Below, piece after piece: positions 41,288 to 49,298 of a stretch of DNA of 64,000 nt. Location of the stretch: positions 197,155-261,154 of the forward strand of contig CAYXLR010000001.1 in assembly GCA_964466035.1 (NCBI GenBank). The letters run 5' to 3'. The notes below the pieces were generated by a model. It worked only from the letters and a program-made list of their open reading frames with translations, was not told where the DNA came from and made no database searches. The DNA comes from JANQEA01 sp964466035 (GTDB lineage: Bacteria > Bipolaricaulota > Bipolaricaulia > UBA7950 > UBA9294). The position numbers were made by a program, and so were the translations under genes. Position 1 is the first letter of the stretch. Every line of letters begins with the position of its first letter.

Positions 41288-42627
41288 GCTTCCACACCGT
41301 CCTGATCGCCAACCGCGGCGAGATCGCTCTCCGCGTGATCGAGGCGTGCCGCGAGCTCGGCCTGCGAAGCGTCTGTATCTACTCCGAGGCCGACGCCGGG
41401 ATGCCGTACCTGCGCATGGCCGACGAGTCGGTCTGCGTCGGCCCGCCGGAGCCGGTGAAGAGCTACCTGAACATTCCGGCGATCGTCAGCGCGGCGGAAC
41501 TGGCCGAGGCGGGCGGGATCCATCCCGGGTATGGCTTCCTCGCCGAGAATCCGCATTTCGTCGAGGTGTGCGAGGAGCACGGCCTGACGTTCATCGGACC
41601 GCCGAGATCGGTGATGGAGCTGCTCGGCGACAAGCTGGCGGCGCGGGAGACGGTCGCCGCGGCCGGCGTGCCCGTCCTTCCCGGCGAGCCGGCCCCGGAA
41701 GACCCGGACGAGCTCCTCGCGGCCGGAGAACGGATCGGCTATCCGCTCTTGATCAAGGCGGTGTTCGGCGGCGGCGGGCGCGGGATGCGCCGGGCGGCGA
41801 ACCCGGACGAGCTCGTCGGCAAGGCGACCGCCGCGTCGGAGGAGGCGAAGGCGGCCTGCGGCGACGGGGCGCTGTACCTCGAGAAGGCGCTCGCCGAACC
41901 GCGACACGTCGAGGTCCAGATCGTCGGCGACGGCGAGGGGAGCATGGTCCATCTCGGCGAGCGGGAGTGCTCGATTCAGCGGCGGCACCAGAAGCTGATC
42001 GAGGAGTCTCCCGCCCCGAGCCTGAGCGACGACGCTCGCGAGCACCTCCGGGAGGCGGCGCTGTGGGCGGCGCGCGCCGTCGGGTACCGGAACGCGGGGA
42101 CGGTCGAGTTCCTGCTCGCACCGGACGGGGCGCTCTATTTCATCGAGATGAACGCGCGGATCCAGGTCGAGCACTCCGTCAGCGAGGTCGTCTGCGGCGT
42201 CAACCTGATCAAGGAGCAGATCCTCCTCGCCGCGGGGGAGCGACTTTCGTTCGTCCAGGACCGGGTCGAGCCGCGCGGGCACGCGATCGAGTGCCGGCTG
42301 AACGCGGAGGACCCGAAGCGGGACTTCCTCCCCTCGTGCGGGACGGTCACGATCGATCAGCTTCCCGGCGGGCACGGCGTCCGGCTCGACACCGCGCTGT
42401 ACGGCGGAATGGACGTCCTCCCCTACTACGACTCGCTGGTGGCGAAGCTCGTCACGTGGGGATCGGATCGCGAGGACGCCCGCCTCCGGATGATCGCCGC
42501 GCTGGAGCGGTTCGAGCTCTCAGGCATCGAAACGACGCGCGATCTCTTGGCGGCGATTCTCGCGCGGCCCGAATTCAAGACCGGCGAGTACACGACCGCC
42601 TTCCTCGAACGGCTTCTCGCCGGTTGA
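41284..42627 (+). CDS. accC: Acetyl-CoA carboxylase biotin carboxylase subunit
   Basis: A 447-residue ATP-grasp carboxylase. TVLIANRGEIALRVIEACREL opens the biotin-carboxylase N-domain; the Gly-rich VFGGGGRGMRRA loop, then DGALYLEKALAEPRHVEVQI and RRHQKLIEESP, mark the ATP-grasp domain; FIEMNARIQVEHSVSE has the catalytic Glu/Arg cluster; the C-terminal domain (about 330-447) is present. It carboxylates biotin on AccB with ATP and bicarbonate. Length and motif order are normal. Confidence 0.96.
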   Translation: MSFHTVLIANRGEIALRVIEACRELGLRSVCIYSEADAGMPYLRMADESVCVGPPEPVKSYLNIPAIVSAAELAEAGGIHPGYGFLAENPHFVEVCEEHGLTFIGPPRSVMELLGDKLAARETVAAAGVPVLPGEPAPEDPDELLAAGERIGYPLLIKAVFGGGGRGMRRAANPDELVGKATAASEEAKAACGDGALYLEKALAEPRHVEVQIVGDGEGSMVHLGERECSIQRRHQKLIEESPAPSLSDDAREHLREAALWAARAVGYRNAGTVEFLLAPDGALYFIEMNARIQVEHSVSEVVCGVNLIKEQILLAAGERLSFVQDRVEPRGHAIECRLNAEDPKRDFLPSCGTVTIDQLPGGHGVRLDTALYGGMDVLPYYDSLVAKLVTWGSDREDARLRMIAALERFELSGIETTRDLLAAILARPEFKTGEYTTAFLERLLAG

Positions 42628-42691
42628 TCGGCCGTCCGGCGGACCGTACCCTTGCCGGAGCCCGTTCGAACAGAGGACAGAGAGGAGCGCG

Positions 42692-44020
42692 ATGTTCGAA
42701 TCCCTGACGACGAAGCTGACCGACGTCTTCGCTCGCCTGCGCGGGCGCGGGAGGCTGTCGGAAGAGGACGTCGCGTCGGGGCTGCGGGAGATCCGGCTCG
42801 CCCTGTTGGAGGCCGACGTCCACTACAAGGTCGCCAAGGAGCTGATCGAGCGGATCCGCGCGAAGGCGGTCGGCGAGGCCGTCCTCGATTCCCTGACGCC
42901 GGGGCAGCAGCTGATCAAGATCATCCGGAACGAGCTGGCCGAAACGATGGGCGGCGAGCGGGCGACGCTGTCGCTCGACCGACGACCGGCGGTCGTCCTC
43001 CTCGTGGGGCTGCAGGGGTCGGGGAAGACGACGGCGGCGGCGAAGCTGGCCGCTTTGCTCAAGAAAGAAGGCCGCAAGCCGGTCCTCGCGGCGGCCGACG
43101 TGGTCCGCCCGGCGGCGGTCGACCAGCTGGAGAAGCTCGGCGCACAGGTCGACGTGCCGGTCGTCTCGCGCCCCGGCCTCGCCCCGCCCGAGATCGCGGC
43201 GGCAGCGGTCGAGTGGGCGGAGGGGAACCTCCGCGACGTCGTCCTCGTCGACACCGCCGGCCGGCTGCAGATCGACGACGAGATGATGGGCGAGCTGGAG
43301 GCAATGGTCGCGAAGGCGGAGCCTTCGGAGGTCCTCCTCGTCGCTGACGCGATGACCGGGCAGGAGGCGGTGAACGTCGCCGGCGCGTTCGACGAGCGGC
43401 TCGGGCTGACCGGCATCGTCCTGACGAAGCTCGACGGAGACGCCCGCGGCGGGGCGGCGCTGTCGATCCACTACGCGACCGGACGGCCGATCGTGTACGT
43501 TGGGACCGGCGAGAAGATCGACGGGATCGAACCGTTCCACCCCCAGCGGATGGCTGATCGGATCCTCGGAATGGGCGACGTCGTCACGCTGATCGAGCAG
43601 GCCGAGGAGCGGATCGATCGGGAGAAGGCCGAGGATCTCGTCCGGCGGGTCCGCAAGAATCGCCTCACCCTCCAGGACTTTCTCGAGCAGCTGGAGGAGA
43701 TGCAGAAGCTCGGGCCGGTGTCGACGATCCTCGAGCGCCTCCCCGGGGCGGCGAGGCTGAGGGCGTCCTCGGACTCCGATGAGGAGGCCGAGGTGGAGCG
43801 GGCCCTCGCCGTCCTCCGGTCGATGACGGTGGAAGAACGGCTCAACCCGTCTATAATCGGGGGTAGCCGAAAGAAACGAATCGCTCGCGGCAGCGGGACG
43901 AAGGTGCGAGACGTCAATCGTGTCCTGTCGCGGTTCGAGGAGGCCAAGCGGGCGCTGAAGGTGGTCGGAGGGCGTCGGGGGAAAGGTCGTTCGCCGTTCG
44001 ATATGCTTGAGGCCTCGTAG
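42692..44020 (+). CDS. ffh: Signal recognition particle protein Ffh
   Basis: A 442-residue SRP54. The N domain (1-90) with GLREIRLALLEADVHYKV; the G domain with G1 GLQGSGKTTAAAKL (106-119), DTAGRLQIDDEM (G3), TKLDGDARGGAALSI (G4/SRP-specific) and GTGEKIDGIEPFHPQRMADRILGMGDV; and an M domain (about 300-442), comparatively poor in Met, with the RNA-binding SGTKVRDVNRVLSRF. Ffh with 4.5S RNA targets nascent membrane proteins. It precedes the rpsP-trmD block by 45 bases, the common bacterial order. Confidence 0.96.
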   Translation: MFESLTTKLTDVFARLRGRGRLSEEDVASGLREIRLALLEADVHYKVAKELIERIRAKAVGEAVLDSLTPGQQLIKIIRNELAETMGGERATLSLDRRPAVVLLVGLQGSGKTTAAAKLAALLKKEGRKPVLAAADVVRPAAVDQLEKLGAQVDVPVVSRPGLAPPEIAAAAVEWAEGNLRDVVLVDTAGRLQIDDEMMGELEAMVAKAEPSEVLLVADAMTGQEAVNVAGAFDERLGLTGIVLTKLDGDARGGAALSIHYATGRPIVYVGTGEKIDGIEPFHPQRMADRILGMGDVVTLIEQAEERIDREKAEDLVRRVRKNRLTLQDFLEQLEEMQKLGPVSTILERLPGAARLRASSDSDEEAEVERALAVLRSMTVEERLNPSIIGGSRKKRIARGSGTKVRDVNRVLSRFEEAKRALKVVGGRRGKGRSPFDMLEAS

Positions 44021-44065
44021 ATACGGTCTTTCGTTTCACGACATCCATCGTACTGAGGTGAAGCT

Positions 44066-44677
44066 ATGGCAGCGAAGATTCGATTGAAGCGGGTCGGCCG
44101 CAAGGGACAGCCGTCGTATCGCGTCGTCGTGCTCGACGGCCAGAAGCCGCGGGACGCGAAGGTCGTCGCGGATCTCGGGTTCTACGACCCGAAGACGAAC
44201 CCGCCGACGTTCGAGATCGACAGCGAGACGGCGCTCCAGTGGCTCCTCGACGGGGCGAAGGCGACGAGCGCCGCTCGGTCCGTCCTGGCCAAGGCCGGGG
44301 TCATGGCGGCGTGGGACGCGGCGAAGCGCGGCGAGACGGTCGCCATCCAGCCGAAGGAATTGAAGCCTTCGACCAAGCGGAAGAAGAAGGAAGAGCCTCC
44401 GGCGGAGGAAGCGAAGGCCGAAGAGCCGGCCGAGGAGCCCGCGGAGGAACCCGTGGAAGAAGCCGCCGAGGAGGTCGAGGAGACCTCGGAGGCCGCGGAG
44501 GAAGAGGAGCCCGCCGCCGAAGAGGAAGCGAAGCCCGAAGAGCCGACCGAGGAAGCGGAGCAGGAAGAGGCCGAAGACGCCGCCGAGCCCGAGGAAGAAG
44601 CGAAAGACGCCTCGGAGGAAGAGCCCGAGGCCGAGGAGCCGGCGGAGGATGCCGAGGAGGCCAAGGAAGAGGCCTGA
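44066..44677 (+). CDS. rpsP: 30S ribosomal protein S16 with long acidic C-terminal tail
   Basis: A 203-residue protein; ordinary S16 has about 80-90 residues. The core (1-85) is normal: MAAKIRLKRVGRKGQPSYRVVVLD, FYDPKTNPPTFEID, ALQWLLDGAKATSAARSVLAKAGV. From about residue 105 the rest is a tail of about 98 residues made almost only of Glu, Ala, Pro and a few Lys/Asp, such as AEEPAEEPAEEPVEEAAEEV. Its last bases run close to the khpA start. The extension must project from the 30S solvent side; its purpose is unknown. The core identification is secure. Confidence 0.93.
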   Translation: MAAKIRLKRVGRKGQPSYRVVVLDGQKPRDAKVVADLGFYDPKTNPPTFEIDSETALQWLLDGAKATSAARSVLAKAGVMAAWDAAKRGETVAIQPKELKPSTKRKKKEEPPAEEAKAEEPAEEPAEEPVEEAAEEVEETSEAAEEEEPAAEEEAKPEEPTEEAEQEEAEDAAEPEEEAKDASEEEPEAEEPAEDAEEAKEEA

Positions 44678-44690
44678 TCCGGGAGGCGTG

Positions 44691-44924
44691 GTGCTGTTTC
44701 GGCTGTGTGAGTTTCTCGTCCATTCGCTCGTCGAGCATCCGGACCGAGTCAAGATCGACCGGATCGAGACCGAGCGGGTGGACATCTTCTTCCTCCACGT
44801 CGGCAAGGAGGATCGCGGACGGATCCTCGGGAAGAGCGGCCGCACGATCGGCGCCCTGCGGACGTTCCTCGAGGGGGTCGCCGCGAGATTCGATCGGGAG
44901 GTCGTGGTCGAGATCCTCGACTGA
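44691..44924 (+). CDS. khpA: KH-domain RNA-binding protein KhpA
   Basis: A 77-residue single KH domain: LCEFLVHSLVEHPDRV at the start, then VGKEDRGRILGKSGRTIGALRTFLEGVAARF containing the GxxG loop as GKSG. It is normally encoded between rpsP and rimM or trmD, as here. KhpA binds sRNAs and mRNAs, often as a dimer with KhpB. I choose GTG 44691, seven bases after GGGAGG; the GTG at 44688 is equally possible. A longer frame reaching back to 44649 overlaps rpsP and looks like shadow. Confidence 0.9.
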   Translation: MLFRLCEFLVHSLVEHPDRVKIDRIETERVDIFFLHVGKEDRGRILGKSGRTIGALRTFLEGVAARFDREVVVEILD

Positions 44925-44946
44925 CGACCCGTTGCTGAGAGATCCC

Positions 44947-45657
44947 ATGCGATTCGACGTCCTGACGATCTTTCCCGAATCCCTCCGGGGATTGTTCTCG
45001 GTCGGCGTTCTCGGCCAGGCCGTCGAGGCCGGCCAGATCGAGATCCACGTGCACGACCTGCGGGACTTCACCGACGATCCGCACCGCGTCGTTGACGATC
45101 GCCCGTACGGCGGCGCCGCCGGGATGGTGATGAAGGTGGAGCCGTTCGTCCGGGGGATCGAGGCGATCCGCCCCGAATGCGGCCCGAGCACGAGGACGGT
45201 CCTTCTGTCCTCGCAGGGGCGCCTCTTTCGCCAGTCGGACGCCCACCGATGGTCGGCGCTCGATGGGCTGATCCTCCTGTGCGGGCGGTACGAGGGGGTC
45301 GACGAGCGGATCGTGCACTTCGTCGACGAGGAGGTCTCGATCGGCGACTACGTCCTGACCGGCGGGGAGGCGGCCGCGGCGGTCGTCGTCGAAGCGACGG
45401 CGCGGATGACGCCGGGCGTCGTCGGTCGGTTCGACTCGGTCGAGAGCGACTCGTTCTACGACGAGCGCAAACGGCTCGGGGCGCCGCAGTACACGCGTCC
45501 GCCGGTCTTCCGCGGGCACGAGGTGCCGGAGATCCTCCAGTCGGGCGACCACGCGAAGATCGAGGCGTACCGCGAGGCCGAGGCGTGGAAGAAGACGGCG
45601 CGAAACCGCCCCGACCTTCTCGGGCTCGATCTTGAGGGAACGGGTCGGGATGGGTAA
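44947..45657 (+). CDS. trmD: tRNA (guanine-37-N1)-methyltransferase TrmD
   Basis: A 236-residue SPOUT enzyme. MRFDVLTIFPESLRGLFSVG starts it; HRVVDDRPYGGAAGMVMKVEP, then LLCGRYEGVDERIVHFVDEEVSIGDYVLTGGEAA form the trefoil knot with SAM; the C-terminal domain is full length. It makes m1G37 to prevent frameshifts. RimM, usually encoded between khpA and trmD, is missing; khpA ends 22 bases before trmD. The SPOUT methyltransferase gene overlaps its end by 8 bases. Confidence 0.95.
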   Translation: MRFDVLTIFPESLRGLFSVGVLGQAVEAGQIEIHVHDLRDFTDDPHRVVDDRPYGGAAGMVMKVEPFVRGIEAIRPECGPSTRTVLLSSQGRLFRQSDAHRWSALDGLILLCGRYEGVDERIVHFVDEEVSIGDYVLTGGEAAAAVVVEATARMTPGVVGRFDSVESDSFYDERKRLGAPQYTRPPVFRGHEVPEILQSGDHAKIEAYREAEAWKKTARNRPDLLGLDLEGTGRDG

Positions 45658-46225
45658 CCTGTATGTCGGTCTTCTGCACTTCCCCATGCGCAACCGTCGT
45701 GGGGAGATCGTGGCGACGTCGACGACATCGATGGACGTCCACGACATCGCACGGTCGGCGCGAACCTACGGTGTGGCGCGCTACTTCGTCGTGACGCCCC
45801 TTCCGTCCCAGAAGGCGATCGCGTGGCGGATTCGCGGTTTCTGGACCGAGGGGGAGCGGGCCGCCGAGGCGAGCCGGCGCGGCGAAGCGATGGAGTACGT
45901 CGTCGTCGCGGAAGACCTGGAGGAGACCCTCGCCTGGATCGAAGCGGCGGAGGGAGTCCGACCGTTGCTCGTCGCGACGTCGGCGAGGGCGACGGAGAAG
46001 GCGGAGATCTCGTTTCGCGAGCTCCGGCGACGATTGAGAACCGACCCGGGTCCGGTTTATATTCTGCTCGGAACCGGCTGGGGGATGAGCGACGAGTTGA
46101 TCGAGGCGTGCGACGTGATCCTCCCCCCGGTGATGAAGGACAGCGACTTCAATCATCTGTCCGTCCGCGCGGCGGCGGCGATCGTCCTCGATCGCGTCGC
46201 CGGGGATCGGGACGAGCGAAGCTGA
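45650..46225 (+). CDS. SPOUT-type RNA methyltransferase (PF09936-like)
   Basis: A 191-residue protein: MGNLYVGLLHFPMRNRRGEIVATSTTSMDVHDIARSART, then KAEISFRELRRRL and VYILLGTGWGMSDELIE. PF09936 proteins form a SPOUT knot and are found beside trmD in Thermotogota, Aquificota and other early-branching phyla; the RNA target is not established. ATG 45650 overlaps the trmD stop by 8 bases and GAGGG stands upstream. It probably shares the transcript. Confidence 0.85.
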   Translation: MGNLYVGLLHFPMRNRRGEIVATSTTSMDVHDIARSARTYGVARYFVVTPLPSQKAIAWRIRGFWTEGERAAEASRRGEAMEYVVVAEDLEETLAWIEAAEGVRPLLVATSARATEKAEISFRELRRRLRTDPGPVYILLGTGWGMSDELIEACDVILPPVMKDSDFNHLSVRAAAAIVLDRVAGDRDERS

Positions 46226-46238
46226 CGAGGAGGAGCCG

Positions 46239-46559
46239 ATGGACGACATTCTGCGCGCGATCGAGAAAGAGGAGCTGAAGGAACGAGGGGAGTTCGCACC
46301 CGGGGACGTCGTCCGCATCCACGAGCGGATCACCGAGGGGACGAAGGAGCGGATTCAGGTCTTCGAGGGGATCGTTCTCAAGCGGTCCGGCGGCGGGACG
46401 CGCCAGATGGTGACCGTCCGCAAGATCTCCTCCGGCATCGGGGTGGAGAAGACCTACCCGGTCCACTCGCCGAAGATCGAGAAGATCGAGGTCGTCAAGG
46501 CCGGGCGCTCCAGACAGGCCCGGCCCTACTTCTTGCGTCGCCTGCGACGGATCCGCTGA
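46239..46559 (+). CDS. rplS: 50S ribosomal protein L19
   Basis: A 106-residue L19: FAPGDVVRIHERITEGTKERIQVFEGIVLKRSGGGTRQMVTVRKISSGIGVEKTYPVHSPKIEKIEV is the complete SH3-like barrel, and the family tail ARPYFLRRLRRIR is present. L19 sits at the 30S-50S interface. The gene begins after AGGAGGAGCC and is followed by lepB after only three bases. Confidence 0.97.
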   Translation: MDDILRAIEKEELKERGEFAPGDVVRIHERITEGTKERIQVFEGIVLKRSGGGTRQMVTVRKISSGIGVEKTYPVHSPKIEKIEVVKAGRSRQARPYFLRRLRRIR

Positions 46560-46562
46560 GCC

Positions 46563-47426
46563 GTGCGCCGGAAGCGCGAGGAGCGACCGGCGCTGATCGT
46601 TCGCCTCGCTCACCGGCTCGGGTGGCGCCCGGGCCGCGTCGCGACCGAGGTGCTGGAGTGGGTCGAGATCCTCGCCGTGGCGGGAATCCTGGCGAGCCTC
46701 GTCATGAGCTTCGTGACGGTCCGGATGCACGTCCCCACCGGCTCGATGATTCCGACGATCGATCCGTCGGACTCGTTCTTCGTCGATCGAGTCTCGTACT
46801 GGTTCCGCGAGCCGAAGCCGGGGGACATCGTCGTCTTCTGGCACACCGATCGGGTCACCGTCGGTTCGGTCGAGGACGGCTCGATCGCCGCGCGCGTCGG
46901 GGTCGAGCCGGGCCTGGCGGTGAAGACCGTCAACCAGCGGCCGATCTTTGACGCGGCCGACGCGGACCGCGTGATCGCGTCTCTGCCTGACGGGACGGTC
47001 GTCTACCTGGGCATCGAGGGATGGCTCCCGATCGAGATCGGGACCAAGACGTCCGAGCACGCGTCGCTCGAGGACCTGGGGGTCCGGCTCCGCGATCATC
47101 GGATGCGGTACGTGAAGCGGCTGATCGCCACCGGCGGTCAGGTGGTCCAGATCCTCGACGGCGGCGTCTTCGTCGACGGGGGTCGCCTGACGGGCGAGCG
47201 GTTCGATCGGACCTACACCGCGGACGATCCGCGGATGATCTACGGGGTGGAGCCGACGCGCGTCCCGGAAGGGCGGACGTTCGTCCTCGGCGACAACACG
47301 TCCAACTCGTGGGACTCGCGCTACTGGGGGTTCGTCGACGAGCGCGATTTCATCGGCGAGCCGTACTTCCGTGTCTGGCCGCTGTCGCGGTTCGGGGCGA
47401 TGAACGGGTATTTTGGGTCCAGCTGA
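46563..47426 (+). CDS. lepB: Type I signal peptidase LepB with an inserted PDZ-like module
   Basis: A 287-residue membrane peptidase. A single transmembrane segment (VEILAVAGILASLVMSFVTV, 34-53) precedes box B, HVPTGSMIPTI, with the nucleophile Ser61; box C is DRVSYWFREPKPGDIVVF; box D holds the base Lys185 in RYVKRLIATGG; and box E is VLGDNTSNSWDSRYWGFV (241-258). Between boxes C and D there are about 75 additional residues, and 105-152 (DGSIAARVGVEPGLAVKTV through DGTVVYLGIEG) follow the PDZ pattern. It starts at GTG 46563. Its last codons (Gly-Ser-Ser-stop) fall in the first unit of the 80-bp repeat array. Confidence 0.92.
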   Translation: MRRKREERPALIVRLAHRLGWRPGRVATEVLEWVEILAVAGILASLVMSFVTVRMHVPTGSMIPTIDPSDSFFVDRVSYWFREPKPGDIVVFWHTDRVTVGSVEDGSIAARVGVEPGLAVKTVNQRPIFDAADADRVIASLPDGTVVYLGIEGWLPIEIGTKTSEHASLEDLGVRLRDHRMRYVKRLIATGGQVVQILDGGVFVDGGRLTGERFDRTYTADDPRMIYGVEPTRVPEGRTFVLGDNTSNSWDSRYWGFVDERDFIGEPYFRVWPLSRFGAMNGYFGSS

Positions 47427-47850
47427 TGCCGCGAGGGGATCAGCGGCCCTGGCAGTTCGTGCCCTCGGCCCGAACTGGGCTGCTTGCCAGCAGTGGGTCC
47501 AGCTGATGCCGCGAGGGCATCAGCGGCCCTGGCAGTTCGTGCCTCCGGCCCGAACTGGGCTGCTTGCCAGCAGTGGGTCCAGCTGATGCCGCGAGGGCAT
47601 NNNNNNNNNNNNNNNNNNNNNNNNNNNNNNNNNNNNNNNNNNNNNNNNNNNNNNNNNNNNNNNNNNNNNNNNNNNNNNNNNNNNNNNNNNNNNNNNNNNN
47701 AGCAGTGGGTCCAGCTGATGCCGCGAGGGCATCAGCGGCCCTGGCAGTTCGTGCCCTCGGCCCGAACTGGGCTGCTTGCCAGCAGTGGGTCCAGCTGATG
47801 CCGCGAGGGCATCAGCGGCCCTGGCAGTTCGTGCCTCCGGCTCAAACTGC
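47419..47850. repeat. Tandem array of an 80-bp double-hairpin unit, with assembly gap
   Basis: Units start at 47419, 47499, 47579, 47711 and 47791, spaced exactly 80 bases except across the gap. Each unit holds two stem-loops: GCTGATGCC-GCGAG-GGCATCAGC (9-bp stem; first unit has one mismatch) and CAGTTCG ... CGAACTG (7 bp). Two unit variants alternate (GTGCCCTCGG versus GTGCCTCCGG). The first unit covers the lepB stop codon. The number of copies is at least five and unknown because the sequence is broken. Confidence 0.92.
47601..47700. other. Assembly gap of 100 N inside the repeat
   Basis: A round 100-base run of undetermined bases placed in the middle of the tandem repeat. It is almost certainly a scaffold gap where identical units could not be resolved, so its true length is unknown. 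Confidence 0.98.
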
Positions 47851-47904
47851 CGTTGGGTGAGCAGAGGAATTGGGGGTGCCGCGATTGGGACGGTGGTGTA
47901 TAGC

Positions 47905-48663
47905 ATGACCGATCGCGTCTTTGAGCTTCTCGAGTTCGACCTGGCGCTCCGCGGGGCGCTCGTCGAAGGGCGCCGCTTCCAAGAGCTCGAACTTCCCGAC
48001 GTTCCCCGGGCCGATCGGTCAGGGCCGGCCGGCCCGATCCGATTCGTCGGCTTCGACGAGGCGGGACGGGGCGCGCTCGCCGGACCGGTCGCCGTCGCCT
48101 GCGTTCACATCGACCTCCGCGGCGGTCGGGGCACCTCCGGGCTCGACCGGGGGGCGATCGCGTCGGTCCTCGCCGGGCTCGACGATTCGAAGCGGTTGAC
48201 GCCGCGTCGGCGCGAGGCTCTCTACGAGGCGATCGTCTCGATCGCGGAGTGGGGGATCGGATACGCCTCGGCGTCCGAGATCGATCGCTGGGGGATCGTC
48301 CGCGCTTGCCGGCTCGCCGCCCGGCGGGCGTACGCCAAGCTGTCCGTCGTGCCGGAGCTGGGGCTGTTCGATCGGGGGCTCTCGCTCGCTGGGGACGACA
48401 CCGACATCGGGCCGGCGGGAATCCAGATTACCCGCGGGGACGCCCGTTCGTTGCACGTCGCCGCGGCGTCGATCGTGGCGAAGGTCGGCCGCGACGGGAT
48501 CATGGAGAAGCTCGCCCCCCGCTTCCCCGGCTACGGGCTTTCGGGGCACAAGGGCTACGGCACCGCGGCGCATCGCGAAGCGATCCGCTGCCTCGGTCCT
48601 TCGCTCGTCCATCGGCGGAGCTTCTGCGCTCGGATCGAAACCGCGGAGAGCCAGACCCGTTGA
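47905..48663 (+). CDS. rnhB: Ribonuclease HII
   Basis: A 252-residue RNase HII. FVGFDEAGRGALAGPVAVA carries the Asp51-Glu52 pair; LDDSKRLTPRRRE is the second motif; LGLFDRGLSLAGDD and GDARSLHVAAASIVAKVGRD the third, with the fourth acidic residue in YGLSGHKGYGT. It removes RNA from RNA-DNA hybrids and is usually the last gene of this block. There are about 45 extra residues before the catalytic core. ATG 47905 is directly preceded by TATAGC; the ribosome binding site is poor (GGTGG). Confidence 0.93.
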   Translation: MTDRVFELLEFDLALRGALVEGRRFQELELPDVPRADRSGPAGPIRFVGFDEAGRGALAGPVAVACVHIDLRGGRGTSGLDRGAIASVLAGLDDSKRLTPRRREALYEAIVSIAEWGIGYASASEIDRWGIVRACRLAARRAYAKLSVVPELGLFDRGLSLAGDDTDIGPAGIQITRGDARSLHVAAASIVAKVGRDGIMEKLAPRFPGYGLSGHKGYGTAAHREAIRCLGPSLVHRRSFCARIETAESQTR

Positions 48664-48688
48664 CACTTTCTGACGCGATCCCTATACT
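48660..48688 (+). promoter_or_regulatory. Near-consensus sigma70 promoter of the SLH protein gene
   Basis: TTGACA (48660-48665), a 17-base spacer and TATACT (48683-48688). The -35 overlaps the rnhB stop codon. The start near 48695 leaves a leader of about 27 bases with AGAGGGGG before ATG 48722. Confidence 0.75.
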
Positions 48689-48721
48689 CGGTGCAATTCG
48701 TAGTGCAGAGGGGGTTCACCG

Positions 48722-49297
48722 ATGAGAGGAACGAAACGGATTCTTGTTTTCGGGGTGGTGATCGTGACGCTGGCCGGCCTCGGCGCGGTCGGTCAGACCG
48801 GAAACGGGCACGCCGAGCCGCCGGACACGGGGGGGCTGTTCACCGACGTGCCGCGCGACCACTGGGCGTACGAGGACCTGGAATACCTCGCGGCGAGGGG
48901 GATCATCACCGGGCTGCCTGGCGGTCGATACAACGGCGACGATCCGCTCGACCGCTACTCCGCCGCGGCGATGATCGCGAGAGCGATCAAGTACATGCAG
49001 AACAACCCCGAGTCCGTCACCCCCGAAGATCTCGACGTCCTCAAGGGTCTGATCTTCGAGGTCTCGGACGAGGTTGCCGCCCTCCAGGGGGACGGAATAT
49101 CCGGCGACGCTTTGGCGCTCGCATCGCGGGTGAGCAGAAACGAGCAGTCTATTGCCTCACTAAATAACAGAGTCGATGAGATATCCGTTTCCGATGCTTC
49201 GTCGTTGACAAAGCGGGTGCAGGCCAACTTCATCATTTCTCTGACTGCCCTTCTGATCGGAATCATCGGCGTGGCGTTGGCCACACTGGGGTTGTGA
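48722..49297 (+). CDS. SLH-domain, coiled-coil, C-terminally anchored envelope protein (Omp-alpha-like)
   Basis: A 191-residue exported protein with a signal peptide (KRILVFGVVIVTLAGLGAVGQ). The SLH domain (about 40-95) reads GLFTDVPRDHWAYEDLEYLAARGIITGLPGGRYNGDDPLDRYSAAAMIARAI, close to consensus. Residues 100-165 are a charged heptad-like coiled coil (NEQSIASLNNRVDEISV), and the C-terminus (167-191) is one hydrophobic helix (FIISLTALLIGIIGVALATLGL). SLH, coil and a C-terminal membrane helix are the layout of Thermotoga Omp-alpha, which links cell wall and outer membrane; here the rod is much shorter. It has a strong own promoter. Confidence 0.85.
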   Translation: MRGTKRILVFGVVIVTLAGLGAVGQTGNGHAEPPDTGGLFTDVPRDHWAYEDLEYLAARGIITGLPGGRYNGDDPLDRYSAAAMIARAIKYMQNNPESVTPEDLDVLKGLIFEVSDEVAALQGDGISGDALALASRVSRNEQSIASLNNRVDEISVSDASSLTKRVQANFIISLTALLIGIIGVALATLGL

Positions 49298-49298
49298 A

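Noticed and set aside
39340..42627. 1095-codon frame starting far upstream of accC
   Set aside because: Only the part from ATG 41284 has biotin carboxylase motifs; the rest is antisense to corC or overlaps accB in another frame.
44182..44664. Minus-strand Ser/Ala-rich frame opposite rpsP
   Set aside because: It is the complementary reading of the Glu/Ala codons in the S16 tail.
47419..47850. Tandem repeat as a CRISPR array
   Set aside because: The units are contiguous 80-bp copies without unique spacers, and no cas gene is in the window.
47499..47860. Frames through the 80-bp repeat as a repeat protein
   Set aside because: Eighty is not a multiple of three, so frames shift from unit to unit, and the frame passes through undetermined bases; no protein-like conservation.
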